This document shows, piece by piece, positions 42,607 to 56,800 of a stretch of DNA of 64,000 nt. How positions within the stretch are numbered: position 1 is the first letter of the stretch; each line of letters begins with the position of its first letter. The DNA is from Epinephelus fuscoguttatus. Taxonomy: Eukaryota; Chordata; Actinopteri; Perciformes; Serranidae. Both the position numbers and the translations under genes were made by a program. The stretch spans positions 20,829,013-20,893,012 of the forward strand of contig NC_064758.1 in assembly GCF_011397635.1 (NCBI RefSeq). Direction: 5' to 3'. Under the pieces are notes generated by a model, which saw only the letters and a program-made list of their open reading frames with translations, made no database searches and was not told the origin of the DNA.

Positions 42607-43287
42607 ACTACAACAACAAAGAAAACAAAGATTATATTTAGCTAGGCTAGCTGACAAATATCCCTCTGGCTCTCTGACATCTGAGAGGAAGCTCTGTACC
42701 CGGTATAACAGACTGACTGACAATGTGACAGGAGTTACACACGTTCAATGAAAACTATATTGTGCTTTAGCTAGCATAATTTACCGTTAGCTAGCCTAAT
42801 ATAAACTGTAGCTAACGTTAGCTTTATCTGCAACCAGGCAACACTAGTATGCCCGTTGCCATCATGATAAACGTACAGGATTCTAAAGCAAACAAAACAT
42901 TAAGTCAACACTGAGTTTAGACGTTTCCTGACAGGTTAAAATAAGTAAACAAGCGTTGTGCTACCAGCAGCGGCAGTCGGCGGCTCTGTGGGGCTAATGT
43001 GTCACCTGTTCCCTGTTTGGACGTTATATTAAAATCCAGACATCTGATTGGACAGAATGGACCAGGAAGTAGAGAGCCGCACCCACTCTCCCAGGGTGCA
43101 TTCACAATCACAAAGCCACAAGCTACAAGCGCCTCGACGAATATTTTGTAACCCTTCTTAAAAGTACTAATTTCCCGAGGAATTCCTGTTCAATGATTTA
43201 GTTAATTTTATTGCACATTCATCAAGCTGGTGCAGATATCAAATTCACCGCAGGACTGATTTACAACTGTTGACAAAGCGAGTCCCG
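42607..43287. promoter_or_regulatory. Divergent nmnat1/lzic promoter
   Basis: nmnat1 (minus) and lzic (plus) start head-to-head with only about 0.65 kb between the nmnat1 coding-exon acceptor (42608) and the lzic exon 1 donor (43288). Inside are an inverted CCAAT box (ATTGG, 43047-43051), an ETS-like AGGAAGT (43064-43070) and several GTTAGC/GCTAGC words at 42640-42825. A good minus-strand donor (GGAACAG then GTGACA, near 43007) could end a non-coding nmnat1 exon. The arrangement matches human NMNAT1/LZIC. Exact start sites are not visible. Confidence 0.65.
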
Positions 43288-43609
43288 GTGAGGTGTTTTC
43301 TGTTAGCATGCTAGCTAGCTATTTAGCTAACTAAACAACTTGAAGTGTTAAGAGTAGTGTTAGTCTGGGCTTCCAGCGAATATATGTGTCCGCGGTTTAT
43401 CAATATAATTGACATCTAGTTACATGTTGAACAGTCCTGTTGTAACGTTAGCTCCAAAAACGGCTTATTGATGAAGTCTAAATAGCATGCTAAGTCGACT
43501 TTAAGTTGTTTATGCCACAGTAAGGTGATACTGCCAAGTAGATGTCATATTTGTTGACTGTTTTATTCTGCTTTGCGCTCTCCAAAGGTTGGAAATAAGA
43601 TTTTAATGA

Positions 43610-45381
<1,772 letters not shown>

Positions 45382-46819
45382 TAATTCTACAAAATGTTAA
45401 TTTTAACTCTGTCTTACCAAGAGAGAAATGTGCCAATTGATTTTGTAAATAACCAGTGCACTTCTAGGCGTTGATATAGATGCTAACACTTTTTAACAGT
45501 ATTGTTTTATAACCCTCAACTTTTGTAAATGTCTTTTATGTGTCCAGATGTGTGTAAAGTTGTATTATAGGTACGAGCATGTGATTTGTTGAATATAAAG
45601 ACGTGTACCTGAATGTAAATGATCGTCCAGGCAGTTCAAGAGAAATACTCTGATGTGATTTGTGCTGTATTTCTTGTTGGGTTGCAGCTGTCCTAAAACT
45701 GAAAATTCAACAGTGTTGTTGTTTTTAAAATTGTTGATTTCCTGTATGAGTGCTGCAAATATTCAAGATGTCATTTTATTTGAATCAAAGTGTGTTTACA
45801 GAAGTGTGGAGATTTGGAAGTGACTAAAATACACTACAAAGACAGAACCATGAGTCAGTCTGTTTGTATGCAGTGTACACACATTATACAGTATGCAGCA
45901 GGATGTCAGTTAAAACAAATATGACCTGTCAGTGCGGGTTTTCAATGCAATCAAACTATACATTGATACTGATATTTTGAACATTTAAAAAAAAAAAAGA
46001 TGAACATACAAACGCACACAGAAAGAAAGTAATATTTACAATTAATGCAATTGTTAATATAGTTACTACAGTTACTTTGATTCACACATTTGAAAAGGAG
46101 TGGGAGGAAGTGTAAACGTATTAAATCCCACCCCATCTCCATAATTTGTTGAGTGAAATGAAACAGACAGCCTCCTTATATAGATAAACCTATACCTTAA
46201 ACCATTATTATTGCCATTTAACCCTATAAAACCTGAGCAATTTGGCTTGGCATCTTTCAAAAACATGGGGAGAAGGCAATGAGCACCAAAATTACCCCCC
46301 AAAAATGAGCAAGAAACTGGTAAAAAAAAGAAAGAAAATTAAACACTAAAGAAATTTAAAAAAAAAAAAAAGTTTTAATTAATTAAAAACAAGAAAATTA
46401 GTAAAACAAACAAACAAACAAACAAAAAACCGAAGGACGGAGAAAAAAGTTAAGAACAAACAAATAAACAAATGACCTGGGAAAAGAGCTAATAATTCTG
46501 TAAAATTATTTTAAATAAATAATAATAATGAAAATGAATATAGTTCTTCTCTAGCTTTTTTCCATAGCTTTTTTTTGTGCAATTTGTGAAACATTTCTTA
46601 CCAAGTTGCTCATTGCCTTTTCCCCCATGGTTTTGTAAGAAATTGCACCAACATACCCAGGGTTCAAGGGTTTAAATATCTGCGAAAGGCATCTGAAAGC
46701 AGCATAAGAAAAGTGATGTTGCTCCAGGTTTCAAAGAGTTAACTTTGTCACACAAAAATAACCCTTGTATATGTTTATAATATTAATTACCAAATATCTA
46801 CAAACCCATCTTAGTATAG

Positions 46820-46837
46820 AATATATATATATATGTG

Positions 46838-46869
<32 letters not shown>
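46820..46869. repeat. (AT)n/(GA)n microsatellite
   Basis: A run of AT dinucleotides interrupted by GTGT, followed by about eleven GA repeats. It is a simple repeat in the lzic-clstn1 spacer with no coding role. Confidence 0.9.
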
Positions 46870-46870
<1 letters not shown>

Positions 46871-47164
46871 ACAGATATAGAGATATCTTTTTGAACAAAC
46901 AGTGATGAATTACTTATATGAAAGTATATATTTTTATATTATTTTTTTTATTTTTAATGATGTATTTTAAATGTATGTAATGGTTGTGTGTATGTGTGTG
47001 TGGACCATTTGAGTCCGTAATAAAGATGATGATTATTATTAGACTATTATCAGACACAAAGGATTTATAATTGTTGAAAAAATCTAAAATAATTAACGTG
47101 CAAAATATGATATTGACAAAAGGGAGACAGCAGTAACAAGTCACAGCTCTCTGCATGGATAGAT

Positions 47165-47550
47165 TACTGAATGGGCCAACCGGGCACAGGTCCAGGGGCC
47201 CCCCTGGCCTTCACCTGCACAATGTCACTTGAATTAACACACACCAACCAGGAAAAAACTCAAGAGGACCACAAGAACGCACAAGAAGCTACAAGAACCT
47301 GCAAGACAACCACAAAGAAACACAAAATGACCAAATGACACAATATGACCTGAGAGAAACACAACATTACCACAGAGACACAAAACAGCTAAAAGGTGGA
47401 TAAGAACAAATGGCATGCTAAACAACAACAAAAGAGGCAAACATCATAAAGTGTGTGTGTGTCTTGCTCCTGTGTAGGAGAGGTGGTGGGGCCTTTTGCA
47501 TATCTGTCCCCAGGGGCCCATTGTCTTATAATCGGCCCCTGGCTCTCTGA
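47165..47550 (-). repeat. Degenerate minisatellite-bearing repeat (inverted partner of 32290-32520)
   Basis: Units like CACAAAATGACCA and GAGACACAAAAC repeat loosely at 47250-47390, flanked by GGGCACAGGTCCAGGGGCC at 47180. The reversed sequence matches the flank and unit type of 32290-32520, so the two are copies of one dispersed element. Confidence 0.5.
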
Positions 47551-48347
47551 CAGGAAGAGATGGAAACTAGCAGAGCAGGTGCAGTTACAGGTACACAAGT
47601 GTGGCCTCTTCCTCAGATTAAAATCTCTCTGTCCCAACACAATACACTCTTCATTAGCCTGTGTGGAAACATTCATGCAGTGCAAACATCGTATTAAGAT
47701 GCATAACTAGGTGAAATGAGCACCAGTCTGGACTGTGAAAGCATGATCAGATGAGTGTCTGACCAGTGTGCCTGCAGTATGATCAGAAATACACCGGGCG
47801 GATTAGTCGCCATCTGTCAAATGTTGCCGAGTGTCTTGTGGTGGTTTCAGCCTCCATCTCATGAGAGCCATTCAGTTTGGTTCAATTTGGTTAATAGTCT
47901 GTGTGGACGTTCAGCAGTTAATGAACATGAGGGCACTTTACAGCAGCAGATGCAGCCTGTGATGTTGTTTGTGGCGTCCTCACTTTGTGAAATGATAAAG
48001 AGTTACAAATAAAAAAAGGATGAACAGGATTGAATAAAGTAACACCTCTGCAGTCGCTAGACATGAGCGTGATCGAGGTGTACTGGAGCGCTTTTTATAA
48101 AGCAAATTTTCACTTTAGAAAGAATCACAGGATCATCTTGAAAATGGTGAGTAAACTAGACGATGTTGACACATTTGAGAAGATGGACATGACACCTTGT
48201 TAGTTTATGGATATTTATATGTTGTCAGGTGTTTCTTTCAAGCTTTATCAGGCATTATAATCATGACAACTGTAGTTAGACATTTGCAGTAATCAGCTAC
48301 AACATCTATTGATATTTTAAGTTTGACTAGATGAACCTATTTAGAAC

Positions 48348-49136
48348 TTAAAGGGACAGTTCACCCCAAAATCAAAAATACATATTTCTTCTCTTACCTG
48401 TAGTGCTGTTTATATATCTAGATTGTGTGTGAGTTGCAGAGTGTTGGAGATGTCAACCGTAGACATGTCTGACTTCCCTCCAGTATAATGGAACTAGATG
48501 GCACTCGGCTTGTGGTACTCAAAGTGCCAAAAAATACATAAAAAAAACCCCCAATTCAACATCAATGCCTCTTTCACGAAATCATGACCTGGTTACTCAA
48601 AATAATCCACAGACCTTGTCGAGCCCTTGTTGTTAACCACAGACTATTTCAGGCATCTAACCAAAAACTCCCTGACTTTGAGAAAAGGGAACTGGGAGTG
48701 CTAACTCATTTACAAGTTTTAAGACTCATTTCTGCAGCACTCTACTAATGTTAAACGACATCACTGTCACAAGCATGAGCCTCTCGTCCGTGAGTAGATG
48801 CACACTTCCTTCTGTGCAGTGATACAATTTGTAGGTGAAGTTCAGTAGGAAGAAAATAGTTCCTGCATGAAACTGCTCACAACAAGGTCTTTGGATTATC
48901 TTGAGTAACCGCGTCATGATTTCTGGAAAGAGACATTGATGCTGAGTTTGTCATTTGGCACTTTGAGTACCACAAGTGCTATTTAGTTCCATTACACTGG
49001 AGAGAAGTCAGAGATCTCGACTGCCGATATCTCCAGCACTCTGCAACTCACATCAAAACAATCCAAACTGATAAATAACACCACAGGTAGGAGGAAGAAT
49101 ATGGATTTTTGATTTTAAGGTGAACTGTCCCTTTAA
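48348..49136. mobile_element. Long foldback DNA transposon, 789 bp, TTAAAGGGACAG ends
   Basis: The left arm (from 48348) and the reversed right arm (from 49136) both read TTAAAGGGACAGTTCACC and stay alignable for roughly 270 bp: AAAATCAAAAAT, TACCTGT, GTGAGTTGCAGAGTG, GGAGAT, TAATGGAACTA, GTGGTACTCAAAGTGCCAAA, GAAATCATGAC and GGTTACTCAA occur in both. The central loop is about 200-250 bp and no transposase is present. It is a MITE-like element of a type common in spiny-rayed fish. Confidence 0.8.
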
Positions 49137-49439
49137 TGTCAAGATGTTTACATAATCAGTCATAACTGATATTGAGCTTTGAAGCCTTGTTTGTGAGTAA
49201 AAAAATCAATGGTGTTTGTTTTATGTACTCATTTGATCTGTTTGTGAATTCTGTTTCATCTTTTACTTTTGGGCTGTTTGATAGTCTCACTTTCACCACC
49301 AGAGGACGCCAGCGCTCAAGATTTAAAACACTTTCGGCAGCACAGCTCAGGGCGTGTGCTGCCACCTGCACCAAGTCTGCACTGGTGATACTCAGTGTGA
49401 GTGATGACTGAAGAAAAACAAGAGCAGACAGAAGTTATA

Positions 49440-52400
49440 CCCCATCTCATCATCCTTTATTTTGTTTACGAGCAAGCATCAACTTCACTACAATTTGCCT
49501 TCCAATTGGTAGAAAAGTGAGAGCAGCTCCAACAAGCACAAAGGAAGTATTCAAACCTTCCGAAAAACATCGTCACCTTCCATTTTGAGCACATTTTGAA
49601 AAGAAAAATAAAAGAAAAAAATATATATATCTGGAGTGTTGTGAACGTGTGAAACAGACGATCTGAGAATCAGTAGTGTGTCACGTCTCCTTTCTCACTC
49701 CGGTCTCACAACCCCAAATGGAACGTACACAAACTTGTGGTTCATGCAAAGTAAATTCCCCTTAAATCTTAGTGTTATTACAGTTTGGCTGCATTTCAGT
49801 TTGTTAGGCAGTGACATTCAATTCAACCAACGTACACTTAGCTCAGGGGGGCTGATCAGAAAGCATTAAACCCAGAAAACTGGAGATGGTGGAGTCACTG
49901 TGGAGACTTGACCCAAGAGTCAGCGTGCACATATCGGTGACCCATGGTATTATACTTTAAAACTGCAGATGAAACGTGGACATTTAGTGTTTGACGTTAA
50001 TGAAACGGAGAACTCCGACAGGCTTTTTACTCTGGTTCTTGTGAATTTCATGCTGCCCTCAAAAATCATTTCCCAACAACTCAGGCAATAGGACACTGTT
50101 CAAAGTTACCTTCCACTATACACAAATAGCTCAGTTAACAGTATACCCATGTATGCTGCCAAAGCAATTTCATAATGTACTGTACATCTTTTTAAAGGTG
50201 AATTCCGTCAATGATTTAGTACAATATCTATAGAAGAGACAATATGGATCTACTTCCTCTACACATCAACATGGACACATGACATCTATGTAAAACGGGT
50301 TTTTTTTCTTCACTTTTAATAAAACTAGCAGTGGACTACTGTTACAACAAACTGAAACAAAATGTAATCCCCAGCTCTGTAAGAAACCTAGCATTAAACA
50401 AATACAAAGAAACAAACAAAGATTGCCACAAATAAGAGCATGGATGAGTGTTTTTTTATTTTTCTTTGTTAGACCTGCTAATTGCGCTATGATCGGAAAA
50501 AGGCACTCCCATCTCAGCCGGCTCAGACCTGGCCCCCTTTTTATTAAAAAGTCCAAGTCATCATGGAGGGGAGACTGTTCCCTACGTTTCCACCACAGCC
50601 CTCTTAAAATTATAAATTAATTGAAGCGAACAAATACACAACTCAAACCCTCAAAAGCAGCCTGGAAACTGTCTCTTGAATGTGTTTCTGAATTCAATTT
50701 TGGCCTCTGAAAATAGATTTGCATGCAAAATATGAGACTCAAAACACCAATGTTTCTAATCCCGATAATGCCGCATTCTCTGATCTACTTTAATTAACGC
50801 AGGTTTAACTTGGTAACCAAAAACATGAGACAAACACTAAGTAGTTAAGTGTGAAGGTATGTTTGTGTCTGGTTTCTGTGAAAGATATATACAACAGTGA
50901 CGGACAACAGTGTCTGAGAGGAGATAGAGGTTGGACACATTTTCCCAATCAATTGTATAATAAGCTTTATACTAATACCAGAAGGAAAATAAGTTTACCA
51001 AATGTAAACAAATATCTTAGAACAACTCTACAGTACAGTTCCATGTACAATAAAATCTAGTGGTCTATGGCAAAAAAAATATTTCATTTTAAGATTCGAA
51101 CAAGAAGATTCATTTCGAAAGTGTTTTCCTTTTGTGAACTATGCAGCTGTAATTCCTGCAACTACTATATTTTGCGATAGGAAACCAGTTTAAAAATGCA
51201 TCCAATATATGTTTTATTATTTCAGGTTAAATAGCTGTGCCATGGAAAATAAACTTGCAACATAGCAATCCTGAAAAGTACTTTCATTTAATTCCTCTCC
51301 CCCAAAAACAATGCCAGCGACTGCACCATTCAGCCAGGCTCCACTAAAGCTCCGTCTGCCATAAATCTGCTCTTTCAGTAGTTTGAAGGGTTTTTTCCTG
51401 CCTACTTTTGTCAGCACAGCAGGGCCGCGATACGGACGAAAAGGCTTTTAAAGCTGCTGAGGAAATCTCTCCACTTGTCCACACACACTGGCAGAAACGT
51501 TAGTGCCCATATTTCAAGATCAACAGCACTACAGTACCTGCTGGCCGAGTGTTTGTACCGTTCCACACGAAATGTCAGCCTGCACAGTGCTGCTGGACAG
51601 TTTGTGAAGCCTTTAGAGTTTTCTGTATTTCTGCATAAATGTGACATATAATGTGATCAGATCTTAATTAAAGTCCTAAAACTAAATAAAGGGGACCCTG
51701 TTTAACAAATGATACAAAAAAAAAATCTTCTTCATTTATTTATTTGGCAACATTGGAACAAGTACATGAGCCTCTAGGATTACCAGTTAATACAAAATTG
51801 CACTGGAGTCAGTTGTTTTAATCAATGGGAGGGCAATCCAGTGTGAGTTTAGCAGCCCCTGCCCTATTAAAAAAATCTAAACCTGTGTCTTCACTAGCAA
51901 ATTCTGGCCTTCACCATACAGGTTTGTGGAAGTGCGTCACGCCTCAACTGAAGGAGATTTCGGCAGCGCTCAGACAAAAAGTTGCTGATGGTCACCAGGC
52001 TGGAAAAGACTTTGGCCTTCACCAATCCACCAAATCACTGTCAGTCTGATAGCGTACACATGGAGGAAATTCAACGTGCTTGTCCTCACTCCAAGAGCAA
52101 TGATAAAGGAGGTCACTGAGAACCCCCTGGTAACATCTACAGGCCTCTCTCGCGTTAGCAAACGTCAGTCTTCATGAGTCGTGATGATCGTCTGCACTCA
52201 CAGTCACTCCTTATTTTTCTTATTGTTACAAACTATGTGACTGATGAAGGTGCAGCTCTGAAACATTGCAAATAATTATATTTTTGCAAGTTAGACAGTG
52301 TATGGGAGTTTGTTTGCGACTTTTGATGTACTTGACCCGCTCCTACAGCTCACGAAACAGATGTGAAAAGTGTTCTTCTGTTCTAATGTTCATTTATCTG

Positions 52401-53691
52401 CCATCAGACAAACACTGAACGGGAATGGTTTGTGCAAGAAGAACATTTGCTGCCTGTCTCAAGTTTGCTAAAGGCCAGAGGATGGATGGATGGATGAACC
52501 AGAAGGCTAAAATTTGCATAAGTTTGCTCAATAAAAAGAATCGAAAAGCATTTTTTGTGTGTTATTTCTTTAACTGTTTTCTCTTCATGTATTTTTAGGG
52601 CTTATATGACAATCTGATCACAACTGAGGTCACATTTGTGCAGAAATACAGAAAATTCTGAAGCGTTCACAAACTTTCTCGTCGCACTGTGCATTAGCAT
52701 TTCTCTATATTCATATGATTACTCTGAACAAAAACAAAATCCCTTCTGTACAACAGTGAGATCTACTGGGAATGAAATACACTGACGCCTGGAGTAGAGC
52801 GTTGCCACCTGTGCAAGCAAAGCAATGTATGACGCTGAAACCATCGACAGGTCCTGCCTACGAGAAAGCAACAGAATTGATTTTCCTCTTTGCAAAGAAA
52901 GAAAAAAAAAGAGACAAAATGGACAACACTTTGTCATGGAAACCTCCGCTGAACAGTCCTGGGTTTCTCATCATGAAGCAGACATTTTTGTACAAGCATG
53001 ATGGAACAGCTTTTGCGGAAATTTAGCGACATGCTACAGCCTGTGTGACACAAATATTCTACATTACGAACTGCGTCATTTTAGATATTGGACCCCGTTG
53101 AGTAGGCCTTCACTAACACATCGACTAATTACATGGTTTCTTTATATTTACAAAATCTTTAAAAAGCAATTTATTTCTCTACACATATGACGTTCTGAAA
53201 TATCCTCATGCACTAAAAGAAGAAAACAAAAAACAAAAACAAAAAGAAAATGCGGTCTACTTGTTAAAAGCATCATTTCGTTTCACTGTGGACTACAAGT
53301 CAAGAGAACTCAAGTCAAAGCTATACGTGAGATTAGCTGCAAACAAATCTAAAAGCATTATGCAAAGAATATACATCAGGGGAAAAAACGTCTCCGTCTG
53401 AAAGCTTCACGTCTGAGAGAAAACAAAAGTGCAGGGTTGGCTTCCTCACACAGTTCAAAACAAATGTAGGCCAAGTCTTCCTGGGAATTAAAATATAATA
53501 AATAAAAAAATAAACAGTAAAAATCAGCAATCTGGTGATGACTACACTACACTGAGTACCACCACTAAGATAACAACAGGAAAGCCTTGACCATAGATAC
53601 GCTGAAGGGAATTTTTGTTTTGCTTTTTTTTTTCCTCTTTTTTTTTTTTTTTTTTTTTTTTTACATCATGGCTCCTTGGACATGAAATTGT

Positions 53692-53735
<44 letters not shown>

Positions 53736-53831
53736 GCAGTGAGAATCTGAGTGTGAGTTGGTGGTGTGTGTGTGTGTGTGTGTGTGTGTGAGCTAGTGTT
53801 GAGTATTATATGTGAGTGTGTGTGTGCTGCT
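49440..53831 (-). other. clstn1: Probable long clstn1 3' UTR
   Basis: No coding exon is visible between the clstn1 stop (53832) and the far end. The most distal clear minus-strand AATAAA, near 49460, would give a 3' UTR of about 4.4 kb; other hexamers near 53170, 51735, 51212 and 50540 would give shorter ones. The stretch holds a Pumilio-like TGTAAATA on the minus strand near 53143, low repeat content, and a microsatellite and poly-T block at its start. That it is all one UTR is inference. Confidence 0.45.
53638..53826. repeat. Poly(T) run and (GT)n microsatellites just past the clstn1 stop
   Basis: A run of 25 T at 53638-53662 and three GT arrays (about 53695-53733, 53764-53790, 53815-53826). 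In the clstn1 transcript these read as CA repeats starting within about 10 nt of the stop codon, followed by an A25 tract. Confidence 0.9.
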
Positions 53832-56800
53832 TTAGTAGGTGAGGGTGGAGTCGTCCCACTCCAGCTGCTGCTGTCTGCTGGCCCCCTGCTGGTCCTCCGG
53901 CTCTCCGCCCTCCTCGTCTTCGCTGCTCTCTGACTCAGCGCTCGTGATGTCATCTTCCTCCTCTCCATCCTCGCTCTCCTCCTCCTCTTCCTCCTCCTCC
54001 TCGCTGCTGTGCTGGTCCTCGTATGTCTGCATTAACAGACAGAGGGGGAGAGAGGGAGGGGTTGTTAGTGAGGGATCTAAACTGCTCCTGCACGTGTAGA
54101 GCTTCCCCCGTTTTTAAACCAAAACCTGCTGACTTTGTATTAAGTGACACGCACATCTTGACATCCTGCTACAAATTCTTCTTAAGCCCTATTTGCTCTG
54201 GACCAGTATTACCAGGGGACCTCATGTGAATTAGACATTACCCCCACACATCTGTGTTTTGTGCAGCGCATTCACACAGGATAGCAAAGTCTGTATTTTA
54301 CTCAAAGTTACTCACATTATCCCAACATATGATGCACACAGTCATTTGTAACGCTCCTCTACACAACATAGAAACACTACACAGCACCATAGCAGATATT
54401 TTAATGTGTTGATTCCGCCACTCATCGTCATATTTCATTCATCTCATCATCTTTCCAGATTTCGCCCTTCTTAAGTACTTGATGCTAACTCATTCTACGA
54501 ACTGGTCTCGATACTGCGTAGCAAAACGAGCCTCCTGCACCCAAAATGCTCTCAATACTTTCATTTTTTAATTGCCAGTGTAGCGAACATGACACTCCAC
54601 TGGCAAAGATGCAGAAAAGACAGTGTTCCTACAGCTTGAGCAAGTTAGATTTGAAACTTTTTCAATCCCTCTTGGAATGAAATTTAAGACAAAAAAACAT
54701 CAATTACTTAGGATAAGGGACAATTTTGTCCAAATGTTTATTGTAAGATAAAACAGAACTTTTCTGTCTTGTGTCGGAGACAACAGTAGAGCAGAACCGT
54801 TAAATATCTGGTGTTTGTTAGTGATTTTGTGTCTCTCTTTGCATGTGGTATTCCACTGCCTTGATTCCCATTGTGCTGGGATTGAAAAACTTAAAAATAA
54901 AAATACACTGAGCCTCATGTGTATTGACTTGTAACGGCCTGCCAAGCCGCGAAATCTTGGTTAAATAGCCAATTTTTATTGAATTTGCTCTTCCCCATGT
55001 CGTCCAGGGTACAGTGACAGCTGGTTAGCAGACAGTGGATCCTCTGCTCTGAGCACAATGTTGCTGGTTCTGCTATCCTGATCTGTGTGATGTTAATGTG
55101 AAAGGCATTTGGTGATTTCTTTTTCTGTATTTTTTTGTTTAAACAGAGGTGACCAATTATTTTGAAAATTCACAATGCAATGTCCGGAAAAAAAAACAAA
55201 AACAAAAAAAAAAAAAACCCACATGATTCATAAAATCCAATGTTGCATGTCTGAGCATTCTTAAGACTTTTGAAAGACTGATTCAAGACATCTTCATCCT
55301 AGTTAAGGCTTTATTCTTGGATTACTAAATTCATGCATTTCAAGACTTTTTAAGGATCTGCAGGAACCCTAAAAAAAGGCGCAGAGAAAAAAAAAAACCT
55401 GAACATGATTTCAAATCACAGAAATGCTGATTTGCTGGGGACTAATGTTATCCAATGACCTACGTATATGGTGAAATAAAGGCAGTAATTTTGCAGTAAA
55501 ATTCTTTTAGACAAACTGCGGATGTGGCAGATTCATATGTGATTAAGATCACAGATGGCCTCCACAATTATTACAAATTACCTGAGGTCCCCAGGTAATA
55601 ACAGTCTCATGCTGAATGAGGCTTCAGATGGGTAATTCTTGAAAAGGTGAGTAAGTAAGTTCTTGTATTCAAAATAGTAAAACCCTGTGTTCAAGGTTTT
55701 ATTGGGAGTAAAATACCAAATGCAGTCTTAAGTTATTTTCTGGCAGTGTAAAAACCATTTTGAGTGTCTGAGTGTTTTGCATTTTTCTCCCAGTGCATTT
55801 GTGTTAATTATTCTACAAATGTCTGTTTTTAAAGGTAACACGTCTAAAAACAGTACTACAAACTATTTAAATTTTAGTTTAATTTAGGGCATGACCCACT
55901 CATCATTCCCTACCTCTCTCTCTATCCTCATTTCCTGTCATCTCTGTACTACCAGCTGTCTAATTAAAACAGAAATGTCCTAAATATCTTAAAGAAAACA
56001 TGAGTTTGGTCTCACTTAATACAAAACTGCAGAACATAGCCAATTGCCTTGTTTGTGATTCTGTTTACATTTGACTTTATCATGATACCAACTGATATCA
56101 GAAAATATCTTTATCAATATTGTGGTAATGATTTACACCGTACAGCCCAGCTACAGTGGATGGCCACTTTAAATTTAAGCTTCCAAACTGAAATATCATC
56201 TAACAACATGAGCTGCACACAGCACACTCATGATAACCCATCCGACTGGTTTGTGATGTTCAGGACAAAAGAAACAAAAGATCTAATTCTGAATTCAGCC
56301 TTTCTGGGTTCTCAATGAACGCTATACGAGAGACCGTTTGTATTTCACTACTTCATCACTGTTGCCGTCCACTTCCCACAACAGAGTTTAATCTGGACCA
56401 CATTTGCACAAATCTAGGAGGGCTCACTAAATACTGAAGTGAAGCTCTTCTCTGCTCTAACTCGTGATGGGATTTTGGCCGACTACTTTAGCCAATACTG
56501 CAGCAGCAATTCTTAAAATGAAAATACAGTAGCACATCCACCATCCACCTAAAATCTCCTTTTCAGTGACTTCCAGGGATTTAACTTTTAACCTTGCTGC
56601 AGTGATATACAGATGTACACCAGGACACTGTGTTGGGTGTGGCTACAGATGCACCAGGGCACAATACTGACTACTGCTGAGTGCGTTCAGAGGTGACACA
56701 GGCCTGAAACTTTCCACTAGTAATGGAAGTAAAACACTGCCTGTCAAACTGGTGCTCAGATACTGTAAGATGAGTTATGCCAGCCTTGCACCAAATTACT

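Larger units (their letters stand above)
45600..48347. other. Gene-free spacer between lzic and clstn1
   Basis: No coding exon is recognisable on either strand. I looked for ICAT (ctnnbip1) sequence, which lies here in human, and saw none. Contents: a reversed LINE-tail-like segment at about 45985-46200 (reversed, CACTTCCTCCCACTCCTTTTC), A-rich low complexity at 46320-46520, an AT/GA microsatellite at 46820-46869, and the minisatellite-bearing repeat at 47165-47550. Confidence 0.65.

Noticed and set aside
45600-49440. Possible ctnnbip1 gene in the spacer
   Set aside because: No frame resembling ICAT (for example a QQKVRVLLMLRKMG-like segment) was seen on either strand.
53839-54099. Ser-rich plus-strand frame opposite the last clstn1 exon
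   Set aside because: Antisense of the Glu/Asp-rich GAG/GAA/GAC codons gives Ser/Leu runs; the minus-strand reading matches calsyntenin-1.
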